Assembly (NCBI GenBank): GCA_009767595.1
Contig: VSDK01003626.1
Coordinates: 168,311-232,310 of the forward strand
Origin: Symbiodinium kawagutii
Lineage: Eukaryota; Sar; Dinophyceae; Suessiales; Symbiodiniaceae
Reading direction: 5' to 3'
DNA: 64,000 nucleotides
Part shown: positions 31,351 to 42,747 of the stretch, piece by piece
Layout of the letters: each line of letters starts with the position of its first letter
How positions within the stretch are numbered: the stretch's first letter is position 1
Notes under the pieces: model-generated
Database searches by the model: none
Told to the model about the DNA's origin: nothing
Seen by the model: the letters and a program-made list of their open reading frames with translations, nothing else
Translations under genes and position numbers: made by a program

Positions 31351-32289
31351 ATGTGGCTGCGGTCGTTTCTCTTATGGCTTCAGCTGCAGCATGCAGCTGC
31401 AGAAGGTGATGACACCTGCGCCCTGCAGAGAACTGCTGGAGACTTGACAGCTGATGCCAGGCAGAACCCGGTGGGTGCTGCGCCCTGTTTGTCCTTCATC
31501 CACATCCCTAAGACGGGAGGAGGATCCATCGAACTGGCCTCTCTGCTAGCAGTCAACTTGACCTTAGAGGTCCAGCAGACGGTTTGGAGATGTGCCAAAA
31601 CGGTGAGTCAACGAAGGAAAGGCACAGCACCACCAGGCACAGCAGGCACAGCAGCTCTTCTTCAGCAAGCGCGCACTTGGGGAATGTGTGATGATCAACT
31701 GCGATGTCAGACCACGATGATGAACGCCCACAATGGCACTTGCCATGTTCCAAGAATCTTCGATGCATCCAAAAACCAAACTGGCGGATCTGCTGCATTT
31801 CTTGATGGCCACTGTAGCAGGTGGCATGTTCCACCAGGTTTGGACTCGACCTTAGCAGCTTCATACAACAACTGCAACACCTTTTGTGTTGTGCGAGACC
31901 CGATCCAACGGCTGTTGAGTGAGTACAATTTCAACAAATCAGAAACACTGGGGGACATGCTGCCCTGTGGTGATTCATATCTTGAGGACTTTGTGCGAAG
32001 CAAGTTGCAGAGCATCAGCACAGTGGATGACTGCCATTTCATTCCGCAAGTTTATTATGTCTTTGAAAATGGTGATTACCAAAACGGCAAGCGGCTCTGT
32101 CACCATGTCCTGCGTGCTGAAAGCATCTCTCAAGAATTTCCACAGCTGATGCAACTTTATGGACTGGGTGTGAGACTGCCCGACATTCAAAGACATCAAA
32201 GGAGGTCTTGTGATGCATCACTTTCGCCAGCAGCTATGGAATTGGTGAAGAAGTTTTATGCTGCGGATTTCCAGGCTTTTGGATATTGA
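31351..32289 (+). CDS. Sulfotransferase-like protein (carbohydrate sulfotransferase type)
   Basis: Intronless ORF. It starts at ATG 31351, which gives MWLRSFLLWLQLQHAAA, a signal or anchor helix; ATG 31264 would add 29 residues. Predicted 312 aa, the normal size for a single-domain enzyme. SFIHIPKTGGGSIELAS matches the 5'-phosphosulfate loop (KTGG) of PAPS-dependent, membrane-type carbohydrate sulfotransferases. FCVVRDPIQRLLSEYNF matches the 3'-phosphate-binding RDP..R..S motif. The C terminus FYAADFQAFGY matches the family's usual D(F).(L/A)FGY end. Expected reaction: transfer of sulfate from PAPS to a glycan, in the Golgi or secreted. It lies between two exons of the giant gene, same strand, and looks like a retrocopy or nested gene. 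Confidence 0.85.
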   Translation: MWLRSFLLWLQLQHAAAEGDDTCALQRTAGDLTADARQNPVGAAPCLSFIHIPKTGGGSIELASLLAVNLTLEVQQTVWRCAKTVSQRRKGTAPPGTAGTAALLQQARTWGMCDDQLRCQTTMMNAHNGTCHVPRIFDASKNQTGGSAAFLDGHCSRWHVPPGLDSTLAASYNNCNTFCVVRDPIQRLLSEYNFNKSETLGDMLPCGDSYLEDFVRSKLQSISTVDDCHFIPQVYYVFENGDYQNGKRLCHHVLRAESISQEFPQLMQLYGLGVRLPDIQRHQRRSCDASLSPAAMELVKKFYAADFQAFGY

Positions 32290-32828
32290 GACAGTCGTGA
32301 CGAGTCCTTGTGGACCGACTTGGGCTCAGCCAAATCCCAAAAGGGAGAGTGAAACGAGTGAAACGTGAACTCGCGGCCTCTCCCGTTCTGGTTAGGTTTT
32401 GGGATCTGAGTTTGGATAGCAGGCTTTAGCAGGTCAACATCCCAGCAGCAAGACCATTGCATTTCTGGGTTTTACCCACAACGGTCCAATTACCATCCAT
32501 AGCCGTCCACAGCCATGTCGACGGATAAGATGCCAACAATGCTGTTCATGGATGGAGGTTGTCAATGCCTTAGGCTTGCAATCTCAAACCATGGGATGCG
32601 GATCTTCGGGTGAACCCATCAGCACCAAGTTGTTGTTAAATCAAGCCATTCACCAGGCTAAATAGTCGTTGCTATGGCCATTCACTCAACCAGCACGGCT
32701 TTGCCATCCATGGCAGCTCATCATGCTCTTAACAATGAAAACTCAGGTACTAATGCAACAGCTCGCCATATCCATCGACTCAACCAATTCATTACGTGTC
32801 GCCACCCTTGGGCCGTGGCACAGTGCAG
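32290..32828. other. Downstream of sulfotransferase; no gene seen
   Basis: Unstructured sequence without coding signal up to GTGCAG. No dinoflagellate-type polyadenylation signal can be recognised. Confidence 0.4.
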
Positions 32829-32888
32829 GTTGCGCTGTGCATTTCAATGATGCCAAGTACCAGCTCTACAGTGTTAGCCTCAGCCCAG
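32829..32888 (+). CDS. Candidate exon, KYQLYSVSLSP segment
   Basis: 60 nt, phase 1-1, GTGCAG|GT to CCCAG|GTCATGG. Reads GCAVHFNDAKYQLYSVSLSP. Well-formed boundaries. Strand-like, similar in layout to 25810 and 3425. Confidence 0.55.
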
Positions 32889-33145
32889 GTCATGGCAATG
32901 GGAGGATCATCCATGTGATCCACTTGGCTGAACCTCACAGGGTGGCCTCCTTTTGCTACCAAACTTCAGGTTCCCAAGTAGATGAACCTCCAAAATGACT
33001 TCATCGTCATTTTTTACCTATCCCATAGGGCTTTGTTGTTGTTTCGCTCATTTTTGACGATCTCATTGCTTCATGGTAAGCCAATCATCCAACATATCGC
33101 AGATGATTCATGGTGACGCCGCAGTGATTTTGGCAGCAGCTCCAG

Positions 33146-33172
33146 GTGCAAATGTGTGGGAGCTCAGGGAAA
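33146..33172 (+). CDS. Candidate mini-exon
   Basis: GCTCCAG|GT, phase 1 as required after 32888. Reads GANVWELRE. Donor GAAA|GTTGGG. GAN.(L).L echoes GANQLRLSFE at 58532. Weak. Confidence 0.25.
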
Positions 33173-34594
33173 GTTGGGAGCGGTTCGGATGTTGAAACTG
33201 GCGCTTGGGAGCGGTTCGCGGTTCGGAGATGTTCGGAGCCAGGGGTATCCATACAGCCCTTTAAAGGGCCGAGGGGGAGCGAGGCCAGGAGCTACCAGGA
33301 GTGGTGTAACCAAATGGTAGTGAACAGTTCAATGGATCGATGCAATGAAGTGGGGCCTACACCGTTATAAACAATCAGTTAAATGGATGGTCATGGTGCC
33401 CGTCAGTAGTTTAATGGATGACAGTAAACCGCCTTTGATGGGTAATGCTTGATTTTGTAGTTTCATGTTTGAATAGCTTGTCATTGGTCATGGGGCACAA
33501 TGTTTGATTGGATCAGCATGTTGAAAAGCATGTTGCAATCATATTTGCGATGGTCGAACTGATCGGAATGTTTGGGAAGCTTCGACTGCGACCAGAATAG
33601 TGACCCCCCTGCCGAACAAGCCAGGGGCCTAGTTGCTACCCTGACTGAGCCGATCGCTGTCAGAGAGCTCCACTACGATGGGGAATTTCAAGCCTCAAAT
33701 GACGGCTTTATGCTGTGTTCTTGGTGCGGTTGATTGCATTCTATTTCTATGTGTAATATGTTTATTGCATTTTATTTCTATGAATATGTTGGGTGTTAGA
33801 TTTTGTGTGCTTGTACGCCCTGCGTGTTATCAAAAAAGGCGATGCCAATCATCCCAAAGTGTTCATGTAGGAAACAGCTCATGTGTGGTCACCCCCAAGA
33901 CTTTAGTTAGATGTTCATTTTTCCTGGGTGATGATATTTCTGAAATACCTTTGGACATCACTCATACATATATGCTCATTGTTGGTTTGTCATTCATAAT
34001 TCTTGGCGATCATCGTTCACGATCCTCATTTATTTAGCTGGTGCATTGGTTGATGAATATGCCATGTACGTTACTGTCAGGCACGCCTGTGATACCTGAC
34101 GCTTGCATTTGGCTCAGCTTGGCCCTGTGCTTCTAAAAAGCTTCACAGGCACCGGGTGGGCAATGCAGCTGTGGGAATGGTTTGTGTATGGTTGGTTGAT
34201 GGTTAGCTGAAGGAACACCATTAGTGATTCGTTAGCATGTTTACTCCATGGTTAGTTCATTGGTTAGTTGAGTGTCAAGGACTGATTGATGGTTGGTCAA
34301 ATGAAGCTTGACGAGTCCAATAAATGATGTGGACAATGATTTTTTATGACCCTCAGGTCTCACACGGTAGCAGGATGGCTGCCCAAGGGTACCCCAGTTA
34401 GCAGGGGAGGTAACCAAGTGAGCAGTTGACGTCACGCCGCTAAGGTGTCGTCGCTGTGGGATCCACCATGGCAGTGGGTTGTAGAAATCGGATTTACCCA
34501 TTCAAGATGGTGATGATGTTGATGATCAACTGGTGGTTAGTTAATCAATGGTTAAGCATCGGGGACAATACCAACAATAATAGATTATAATGGT

Positions 34595-34682
<88 letters not shown>

Positions 34683-34827
34683 CATGATGATGATGATGAT
34701 GATGGTGATGATGTTGATCATGATGATGATGATGATGATGGTGATGTTGATGATGATTTCCCTTGCCATGCGTGAAACATTCACCGGGTAATGTAGCAGG
34801 TCCTACCTCCGTCACGTGTGCCTATAG
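33173..34827. other. Intron with (GAT)n
   Basis: GAGCGGTTCGG repeats near 33178-33235; GGTTAGTTGA at 34190-34280; a long GAT microsatellite at 34590-34762. The ORF at 33678-34037 has no codon bias and is not called. Confidence 0.45.
34590..34762. repeat. (GAT)n microsatellite
   Basis: About 170 bp of GAT triplets with a few CAT/GGT/GTT interruptions. Confidence 0.9.
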
Positions 34828-34892
34828 GATGATGTGCCGCCCTTGGCTCCTTCTCTTGCCAGCTTTGGCAGCGGCCAGAAAGGCGAGAGCGG
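34828..34892 (+). CDS. Candidate exon
   Basis: CCTATAG|GAT to AGCGG|GTGGTC. Reads DDVPPLAPSLASFGSGQKGE. Linker-like. Phase 0 entry, exit uncertain. Confidence 0.4.
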
Positions 34893-36313
34893 GTGGTCGA
34901 TTTGTCCATCAAGAGGTCACCAGTGCGATATCAATGGATGATCAAATGGTTAACCTTCTTATGGTTGATGGATATAGCCATATATGCATGGTTAATCACC
35001 AGGCTTACGATTACATAACCATCTATGGTTGATAAATAGATGAATATGATTGGTTATGATAATTCTGGGCTGATGATGATGATGATCATTAAGCATCTAT
35101 GGTTATGATATGGATGATCATTGTTGATAGTCATTGTGATGAATGATCATATCATATTTTGAGAGGGATGAATAGACGATCATGCTTATTGTTAACCATC
35201 TACGCTTAATGATATAGATGATTTTAATTTATCATATTTTCAATTGTGATTAATTGTTGGTTATTGATGATGGTCTTTAATCACAAATAGTCAACCCTTC
35301 ATAGTTGGTTCATGGTTTATGTTTATCCTTTAATTACTTAAACTATGATACTTGGTTGAGAAGGGTGACCAGATTAATGGCGTTCCCCAACATGATCCTT
35401 TTAGGAAGTGTCAATATGGTAGAAATGTCGATTCTCCACGTGGTTTGCCCACCTTGGTGTTTCGCGTGTGTTTTTAATCGCGTGAACGTTGACTGTCCAT
35501 CAACATTTCAATCTGGAGTTCACCACAATGAACCACGGAAAACATCGATGTCACACTGAAGTTGATGATTCTATTTGTGTTCTTCACTGCCATATATCCA
35601 GCCATAGCCTGTCGTTGTTGCTGCGTAGTCTGTGCTAGTGAAGGTGTTTCGCTCTTGATACCCTGCAGTGCCGTTCGGGCGCTTGTCATCCAGGGGTTTG
35701 GATGATCATTGGTGAAACTTTCAGGGAACTAATTGGATGCACAGCTGGGGTTAGTTCACCATGGTTAGCTGCACCCTACAAGGTAGCTGAACTAACCGCG
35801 ACCTAACCATGGTTTGTTCCCAGTGACTCACTGGGGATTCACATCCAAGTATCTTTTAGGGAACTATCTTTAGACAGTGGGTTTCCTTCCTCGGGCCTGG
35901 GGTAAACCCTTGGCACAAGGGAAACTGGCATCGTCTGGTTCCCCCCACTGCCGTTATCCGTGGTTAGTCGAGCTGGCACTTGGATAAGACGACGAAACAA
36001 CAACAATAGAACATATAGTTAGCCAATACAATCCAGCAATATGCTGGGTACCAGCAAGAGCACCCGCTAAAAGCCTAACAGTTGACAAGCCATCAAGAAC
36101 AACTTCACACTCTTTGGGGAAGATCAGGATTTGATAAATTGTATGCCCAGCATTCACTCAAGAAGTCAATACCAACAACAATCCATCAATCAACCAACCA
36201 ATCAATCAATCAATCAACCAACCAATCAATCCATACTTGGATGTGCACACAAAAACCAGCTGCCAGTGAAACATGAAAAGCCATGAGATTTACAGCTCCC
36301 GAGCGCCGGTCAG
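34893..36313. other. Intron
   Basis: GGTTGATGG-type at 34950-35120; AATCAATCAACC-type at 36180-36235 near the acceptor. No coding sequence recognised in between. Confidence 0.45.
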
Positions 36314-36349
36314 GCCGATGACACTTGCTGCCCTGGCTTGGTGTTTCAG
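36314..36349 (+). CDS. Pacifastin-like module 1 (type A), first exon: CCPG segment
   Basis: GGTCAG|GCC to TTTCAG|GC (GC donor), phase 0-0. Reads ADDTCCPGLVFQ. CCPG is the first-cysteine segment of the type A module, as in modules 3, 5 and 9. Joins 36660 in phase. Confidence 0.6.
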
Positions 36350-36659
36350 GCGGCGAGCCGGACAGTCGTGAATCTAAAACAACACAACTCGATGACGGTT
36401 AGCCTATGGTTAACGATGGTGAATTCATGGTTTACTGGTTAACCTATCTGTTGATGATGGCGAATATATCGTTAATCTATGAATGGTGAGTGAATTTATG
36501 ATTAATCTGGAGATGAACGATGAATAATGATGATGAATTCACGATCCATGACTAGCGATGGTCAGCCAGAGTTCTTCCAGACGTGTCGATGTTCAAAACC
36601 GACAGTGGCAAACTGCTGCAGTGACCTCTCCACCGTGGTCAGCAGCAGCTGCCCTGCAG
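36350..36659. other. Intron
   Basis: GGTTAACGATGG/GATTAATC words; C-rich acceptor region. No coding sequence. Confidence 0.45.
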
Positions 36660-36701
36660 GATGCTTGCAACAGCTGCGTGTGTGGCGCCAGCGGCCTGAA
36701 G
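36660..36701 (+). CDS. Pacifastin-like module 1, core exon
   Basis: CCTGCAG|GAT to CTGAAG|GC (GC donor), phase 0-0. Reads DACNSCVCGASGLK, the C-N-x-C-x-C...G core of the pacifastin fold. The donor position is fixed by homology with the unsplit module 3. Confidence 0.7.
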
Positions 36702-37152
36702 GCGGGTGGTGATTACCAGGGGCACCTGTTGGGAGCGAGCGATTCGGAGCTTCGCAAGGGGTACCTATGGGTCCCGAGAAAGGGGAAGCCATTTGGAGCT
36801 GCCAGCAGGGAGCTGACCCTGTGGCATCTATGGTAAGGTTAGTGTAGTTGTACCGTAAGTGGTTTACCTAAGTGAACTGGGACCACTCTGTTGCGTTGAT
36901 TCTAGCGGCACAATCGGATCATTTGCTCATTTTGGAAGAATTGTATTGATGGCACCTTTTGTCCGTTCAGCAGTCAGCAACGGTTATGCCTAACCGAATG
37001 CTCAACAAGGCAGGGATTCAATCACACCACTTGTGGGAGGCTGCCCCTGTAGTCACGCCATCATTCTCCATTTTGCACCACCGGATTCAGCTGGTGAAGC
37101 CTTCCATCAGTTGAGTCACCAGCAACCCTCAGCCCCACCGTCCTCCAACCAG
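36702..37152. other. Intron
   Basis: No coding signal; CCACCG/CCAACC content increases before the acceptor. Confidence 0.4.
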
Positions 37153-37201
37153 GCCGGTGCTGCTTGCACCAACCGAATTTGTCCCAAAGAGACTGACGAA
37201 G
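37153..37201 (+). CDS. Pacifastin-like module 1, last exon
   Basis: CAACCAG|GCC, phase 0, to GAAG|GC (GC donor), phase 1. Reads AGAACTNRICPKETDE. CT(x3)C is the fifth/sixth-cysteine segment and contains the putative reactive-site residues. K-AGA-ACT matches the K-NES-ACT spacing of module 3. Confidence 0.7.
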
Positions 37202-38134
37202 GCGGGCGCAGGTCTCGAGCTGAAGCCCAGTACGGGTACAGCCTCATAGCGGTTTGGTAACGAATAGTACTGAATAATGATAATCCATAAGAATCATTAG
37301 CTTTGACATAATGATAATCCATAATAGCAGTGAATATGACTATGATAATTCTAAGAGTAATCATTATATAGTTGTTTCTATTATCAACAAGACCTTAGTA
37401 ACAAGCCAAGTAATAATCCATAATCATTCAACATAGTAGTGTTATCATTCATAATAGTAGTCATACTCATAGCAATTAGGATCTAGATACGGGAGTTTCT
37501 TAAAATGGGGCTACCCCAAAGCTATGGATGGTTTCTTGCTACAAATGGTGAATGAAGGATGATTTTGGGGGTCCCTATTTTAAGAAACGCCTGTATGCAT
37601 GATTGACACTAGAGAATACGGGGGAATCAGCAGTAGTTAACATAGGGCGGTCAAAACAATCCTAGGTACTCAATACTGGCAGTTTGGGGTAATCAGTAAT
37701 CGTCGGCATATTGACCATTCAGTACTGGGCAATCACGATGGGCGATTACGAAATGAGCATAAATGAGCAAGAATGTGAGTAATGATGGCTCTAGGGTTGA
37801 ACAAGAGCATACATCTTAACATACAGATTTACAGATGATTATCTACATTAATTCCTGTATATCGGCGTATGTGTTTCTTTTTATGCATTTCTGTATATAG
37901 GGAAGTATGTCTATTGACACTTTCACATGCTTGCGGATACAATGTGCACGCATCCATATATGTACATATATAAGTCCATATTTTACATATATAAACATAT
38001 ATATATATTTTTCTATTTACATACTTATATATATATATATATGTGTGTGCGTGTGTGTATTTATCTACTTATACCCACACCTATCTACCCATCCATCCAT
38101 CCCTTCCCCCCTGGTTGCCCTGTTTCGGCTCCAG
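37202..38134. other. Intron with foldback element
   Basis: Contains the element at 37491-37591 and an A/T-rich stretch with (TA)n and GTGTGTGCGTGT at 37980-38060. No coding sequence. Confidence 0.5.
37491..37591. mobile_element. Foldback element, copy 3 (about 100 bp)
   Basis: GTTTCTTAAAATGGGGC at the left end, with TACCCCAAAG, pairs with TTTTGGGGGTCCC and TATTTTAAGAAAC at the right end. The best-preserved terminal inverted repeats in the window. Confidence 0.65.
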
Positions 38135-38173
38135 GCAAATGTGTGGCGTTCACGGCATTTCCGAAGGGCGATG
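38135..38173 (+). CDS. Pacifastin-like module 2 (type B), first exon
   Basis: GCTCCAG|GC to GATG|GC (GC donor), phase 1-1. Reads GKCVAFTAFPKGD. C(8)GDG is identical in spacing to modules 4, 6, 8 and 10. Joins 39108 to restore GDGLNTC. Confidence 0.7.
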
Positions 38174-39107
38174 GCCTCTCGGCCAACAGTGCTCTGGGGG
38201 AACGAGATTAGCAGTGGTAGCCAGTTGTTGATGGTTAAACAGTGGTTAAGTTATGGTTATTCGATGGTTTTTTGGTGATCAAGTGGTGGTTAAATGATGG
38301 TTAAATGATGGTTATGTGATGGTGAGGTGATGATTACTGATGGTTCATTGAGCAGAGTTTCACTATATTGGTTTTGAAATATATACTCGATGGGTTTCCA
38401 AGAACGCCGTTGACGTCATTGAGGTTGTAGTTGATGGTTAGCTGATGGTTGCAAGCATCAAGTATGGCACGCCACTATCAACAAGGTCAACCGGTAAGAG
38501 TCAGTTTGTTGAGCTAGTAGCTATTGTTGCTAAACCATTGTTGGATCATTATTTTTTGCCATGGGCTGAAACATGGGAATCATTAGATATTGAGAATTGA
38601 CTGCAACCGATCAACAGTCAGTTTTTTGCCTATGATTAATCCAATCTTACCCCCCATGGTTATCAATACTATCGTATCAATATTCAGTACTATCGAAAAT
38701 TGTTACTATCGCTGCTTGCTACAGTAACAATTATTACTCACCCAAGAGTATCGGCAATAATTAGTTAAGCTAAGTTATCGCTACAAGTCATTAATAGTCA
38801 TTCTTACTGTTGCTTAATGCTGTTTGTTATTAACAATTATTGGATATGGATTACAAGTATATCGCTAATAGTTATTGTTATCATCATTCTTGTCATTCAG
38901 TTTTTCGAGATTTTTTAGACATGTAAAAAAACCTGAACTGTCAGTTCTAACCATCCAATAACCTAGACATTATTATTGTCAGTTCAGTTTAGTCTGTTCA
39001 GTTTATAAAAAAATTAGTAAGACTATTGGTTCCAGTTTTCAGTTCTTACGCTTGCCGAAGAACCACACCGTCCTTCCATGGCATTTCAACCACCTTTTTC
39101 GAGCGAG
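38174..39107. other. Intron
   Basis: GGTTAAATGATGG-type arm at 38215-38350, A/T-rich 3' part. No coding sequence. Confidence 0.45.
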
Positions 39108-39181
39108 GCCTGAACACTTGCACCTGTCCTGCCGATGGAGATCTCTCCAAAGCCCAGTGCACCACTTTGAAGTGTCCCAAG
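39108..39181 (+). CDS. Pacifastin-like module 2, core and C-terminal exon
   Basis: GCGAG|GC, phase 1, to CCCAAG|GCC (GC donor), phase 0. Reads GLNTCTCPADGDLSKAQ then CTTLKCPK. Carries the second to sixth cysteines. The GC donor is supported by the homologous GAG|GCC in module 6 and by phase into 40096. Confidence 0.8.
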
Positions 39182-40095
39182 GCCGACGATGGGACGCGAC
39201 TCGCGTGAATCATCGACGGATCAATCAGCTACCCGACGGATCAGCTACCCCTATGAACATGGTGAAAAATCACCAGCTAACAACTATCATAACCATCATT
39301 AATCGTCAATAAACAGCTATCATTAACCATCACAACCATCACCAACTCTCATTAACCATTCTCAACCGCTAATTGCTCATCAGAAGCCATTGATTATTCA
39401 CAATCACCAGCTATCATTAGCCATTACCAATCATCATAAGCCATCATTGACCAGCTTGCTAAGCATCATCAACGATTTTCAACATCATACACCGCCATGA
39501 TTGACCATGATTAACCATCACAAGGCACCATAAACCATCATTAAGCATCATTGTCAATCATCATTAATCATCACAGGCCATCATTGACCAGCCAACCATC
39601 ATTAACCAGCACCATTTTTCACCATCAATAACCATCAACTCATATACACCAGCTTGCTAACAACTATCAAAAACCCATCATTCGCCATCAAGAAACAACT
39701 TTCATCAATCACCATTTACCACCATTAACCACCATTAACCATCATCAATCATTGCTTGTTGATCCCAGTGATCCCACCATTCAGCACTTGATTCATCTCG
39801 TTCCACAGGTGGCTGTGGGTCAAAATCCTGTACCCCTGGTTCCCCCATCATGAACCAGCTTGTTTTCCCCTATAAACTTGTTGGTAAATCCTCCACGAAC
39901 GTTGGTTGGTTAACTGCTTGACCCATAGCCATCTATGGATGGTATATCCCCTACCGTCCCCTACTATCTACTGTTGTTGGTTATCATCCCCTACTATTAA
40001 CCATTAACCACTGGTTGGTTACCATTAACCATTAACCACTGGTTCAGCNNNNNNNNNNNNNNNNNNNNNNNAGCAGTGATTCACCCCATCCACAG
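39182..40095. other. Intron, almost entirely C/A-type, with gap
   Basis: CATCATTAACCATC-like sequence throughout 39280-39760. CACTGGTTGG/CCATTAACC repeats near 39960-40040. Interrupted by a 23-N gap (40049-40071). Confidence 0.55.
40049..40071. other. Assembly gap (23 N)
   Basis: Run of N in a low-complexity ACCATTAACC repeat; true length unknown. Confidence 0.95.
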
Positions 40096-40186
40096 GTGGC
40101 CTTAGCCGAAGTCCAAACTTCTGAGACCGTGGCGGCCGAGAACGTCGGCAGCTGCTGCCCGGGATATGCCTTCGACTCCGCAGATG
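40096..40186 (+). CDS. Pacifastin-like module 3 (type A), linker and first exon
   Basis: ATCCACAG|GTG, phase 0, to GATG|GC (GC donor), phase 1. Reads VALAEVQTSETVAAENVGS, then CCPGYAFDSAD. The first 19 residues are an inter-module linker. Joining 41623 gives FDSADGCNTCRC. Confidence 0.75.
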
Positions 40187-41622
40187 GCGCCTCGGAGGTG
40201 GTGCGGTGCGTGGTGATGGCGTAGGATGGTGGTAATGGGTGGTGAATGGTGGGTACTAATGGGTGGTTAGTAGTGGTTGTTACTAATGGTGGTTACTAAT
40301 GGTGGTTAATGGTGGTGAATGGTGGTTAATGGTGGTTAATGGTGGTGAATGGCTACCATTGGTTAATGATTGATAATTATGGTGGTTACTAATGGTGGTT
40401 ACTAATGGTGGTTAATAGTGGTTACCATGGTGAATCATTAGTAACCAATAGTGAATGATAATGAGGGATTGGTTAGTCATGGTCAAACCCTGGCTGATAA
40501 TGATTAATGACCCACTATTAGTAGTGAATGATGATTATTGATTAATACTGCTTTTTCAAAGTTGGTGATGGTTATGGGTGGTTAGTAAAGGTTATTGATG
40601 GTTCATAATGGCGGTGTAACTGTATGATGTTTGAAGTGGTTGATGATGGTTGGTACTAGTAATTGATGGTTTGTGATGATCAATTAGTGATTAGTCATAG
40701 TTGGTCAGAGTTGGTGATGGTTATGATGGTTAATATGGCTAGTGGTGACTATGATGGTTGATGATGGCTATGTTTTCGTTCATGTTTGGGAATGGTTGGC
40801 AAAGGGTAAATCAAAGGTCGATAGAATGGTTGTAATGATGAGCTCATGACAAAGAAAAGGTTACTGTAGTTTGTGATTGGTTCATAGTTCATCGATGTTT
40901 AATAGTGGTTAGTGATGGTTAGTTATGGTTGATGATGGTGAGTGATGATTAATGATGGTTAGCAAGCTGGCTAATGATGGTTATTCGGCTGTTTATGAAC
41001 ATGTTCCAACCGTTGGTAGCTGATCAACCAGTGCATAACAATGGCAATTATCAATGCTGATATTCCATTCTTATTGACCACACAAGTCGGCATGCTGTGA
41101 ATAGTGGTTAATTCATGATTCATGATATACAGTAGATGACGATGCTTAGATGACAGTTAGTGAGCTGGGAATGATGGACAAGTAATAAGCTGCTAATGAT
41201 GTTTCAAAAGTCAATCATGTGGATCAAAAAGCGGGTCATGTTGCTTAGTAAACTGGGAGTGGTGCTGAACACTAGTTTTTGCAATGACCTAAGCATCAAG
41301 TAATGATCATTCTTCAACCATGGCACACGATGATGCAATTGTGACTTTCTGACGGTTAACAGGATAGTACATTCATTCGGTCTCCATGACACTCTTTTTC
41401 GGTGCATGCCCTGTTATAATTGCCTATTTCGTCCGAGAGTGACAACTATGATCAACATCCCCTTTTGCTCTTGGAGAAAACCAGCAAGGATAATGTAACC
41501 AATCAATTGATCTATAACACCAGCGTCCCATTGGTGAAGATCGAACTACCATTCTTTACCACCATCAGTTGCCCGGAACCATCAGTTGAATCCCCAAGGA
41601 CGCCGTTTCTTACCGAACTCAG
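40187..41622. other. Intron, GT arm then CA arm
   Basis: GGTGGTTAATGG/GTGAATGG fills 40200-41000; ATCAACATCC/ACCACCATC-type sequence at 41440-41610. A small ORF upstream of 41622 is not coding-like. Confidence 0.55.
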
Positions 41623-41709
41623 GTTGCAACACTTGCCGCTGCGGTGCATCGGGGCTGAAGAACGAATCCGCCTGCACGTTGATGGCGTGTCCACCCTCCA
41701 TGCTGCCAG
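41623..41709 (+). CDS. Pacifastin-like module 3, core and C-terminal exon
   Basis: AACTCAG|GT to TGCCAG|GTGCC, 87 nt, phase 1-1. Reads GCNTCRCGASGLKNES then ACTLMACPPSMLP. This unsplit exon is the best template for the type A module: C-N-T-C-x-C, G, then CT(x3)C-P-P, matching the pacifastin light-chain inhibitor pattern. Family assignment is from motif recognition; the extra Cys (CCPG) is unusual. Confidence 0.85.
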
Positions 41710-42149
41710 GTGCCTTGAAAAAAACGATGGCAAAACGAGAATTGAGGATGGTTGTTGGAAGTTATTCTTATTACTATTATTATTATTATTATTGATGATG
41801 ATGATGATGATGATGACGATGATGAGGATGAGGATGAAGAAGTATGATTTATGATGTAAGATGATTAAGGATGGTTATGTAATCACTATGGAAGATATTT
41901 GAGTTACTTAGATAAGCTGGGCAACTGCCGGTAGAGGACTTCTTCAGTGGAATCAGCACCAAGAACCATCCTGAATCGTCATAAATGAGAACCAAAACAA
42001 TGATTGAGGTGAAGGAACCCTAATGTACAAACCATCACTGGCGCATTGAAGTTGTCTCGTGACCTATGCGCTTTGCATCCTGTATGGCTGCATCCAAAAC
42101 GCAGAACCACAGAGCGGGACCATGGACATCCATGGGCCGCTGCTCCGAG
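41710..42149. other. Intron with ATT/GAT triplet tract
   Basis: TTATTACTATTATTATT followed by (GAT)n at 41765-41838. No coding sequence otherwise. Confidence 0.5.
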
Positions 42150-42181
42150 GCGAGCGTTGCTTGCCCATGTCCAACTTTCGA
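42150..42181 (+). CDS. Pacifastin-like module 4 (type B), first exon
   Basis: CTCCGAG|GC, phase 1, to CTTTCGA|GTGCC, phase 0. Reads GERCLPMSNFR. Joining 42700 gives C(8)GDG exactly as in the other type B modules. Confidence 0.65.
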
Positions 42182-42699
42182 GTGCCTTGGCGCTGCGCTT
42201 GGACCCCGTTGGACTTGACCCCGGTGCTGCTTCCAATGTGTAAAGATACCAACGGTGGGGAGCACACCATGGCTGGTTCCGATTCTCATTGGTCAGCTGG
42301 TGACAGCGGAGAAATGTTTGCTGAGTTCAGCATGATACTACTTAGTCCTCGCCAACGCTGGCGTATGACAAGCGAAACGATTGAGACATGCCATCTATGT
42401 CGAAGATACAAGTGGCCCAGCTGATCGAATTTGCTACAACAGTATGGTGTTTGGTCGTGGGGGACCACACCGCCAAGTGTATGTTGAGGATCGTCACAAC
42501 CAATGCTCAGGCTTGAATGCCTCTAGGGGTGTCACTGGCCTTGATTTATATCAAGGCGAATACCCAGAATTTCCTCACAAAGCTCTTGTCTTTAGAATTT
42601 GCATCCAAAAATCTTCGGAAATCCTGGCTGCCCAAAATGCTGAGTCACACCACTGTTGAGTTCAGATGCCATTTGCGTCTTGCGGCGCCCCGGTGGCAG
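42182..42699. other. Intron
   Basis: No repeat tract or coding signal recognised; ORFs here lack G/C third-position bias. Confidence 0.4.
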
Positions 42700-42747
42700 G
42701 CGGGAGATGGTTTCAACATGTGCACCTGTCCTTGGAGCGGCTTGAAG
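42700..42747 (+). CDS. Pacifastin-like module 4, core exon
   Basis: GTGGCAG|GCG to TTGAAG|GTGCC, phase 0-0. Reads AGDGFNMCTCPWSGLK. Met and Trp replace the usual Thr/Ala-Asp positions, but both CxC cysteines are kept. Confidence 0.75.

Noticed and set aside
34545-34815. Poly-Asp/Met/His/Ile ORFs over the GAT tract
   Set aside because: Microsatellite artefact, as above; same for 58921-59118 and 44122-44496.
39280-39760. CRISPR-like look of regularly recurring CATCATTAACC units
   Set aside because: Units are degenerate, spacers are not unique or of constant length, and the context is a eukaryotic intron.
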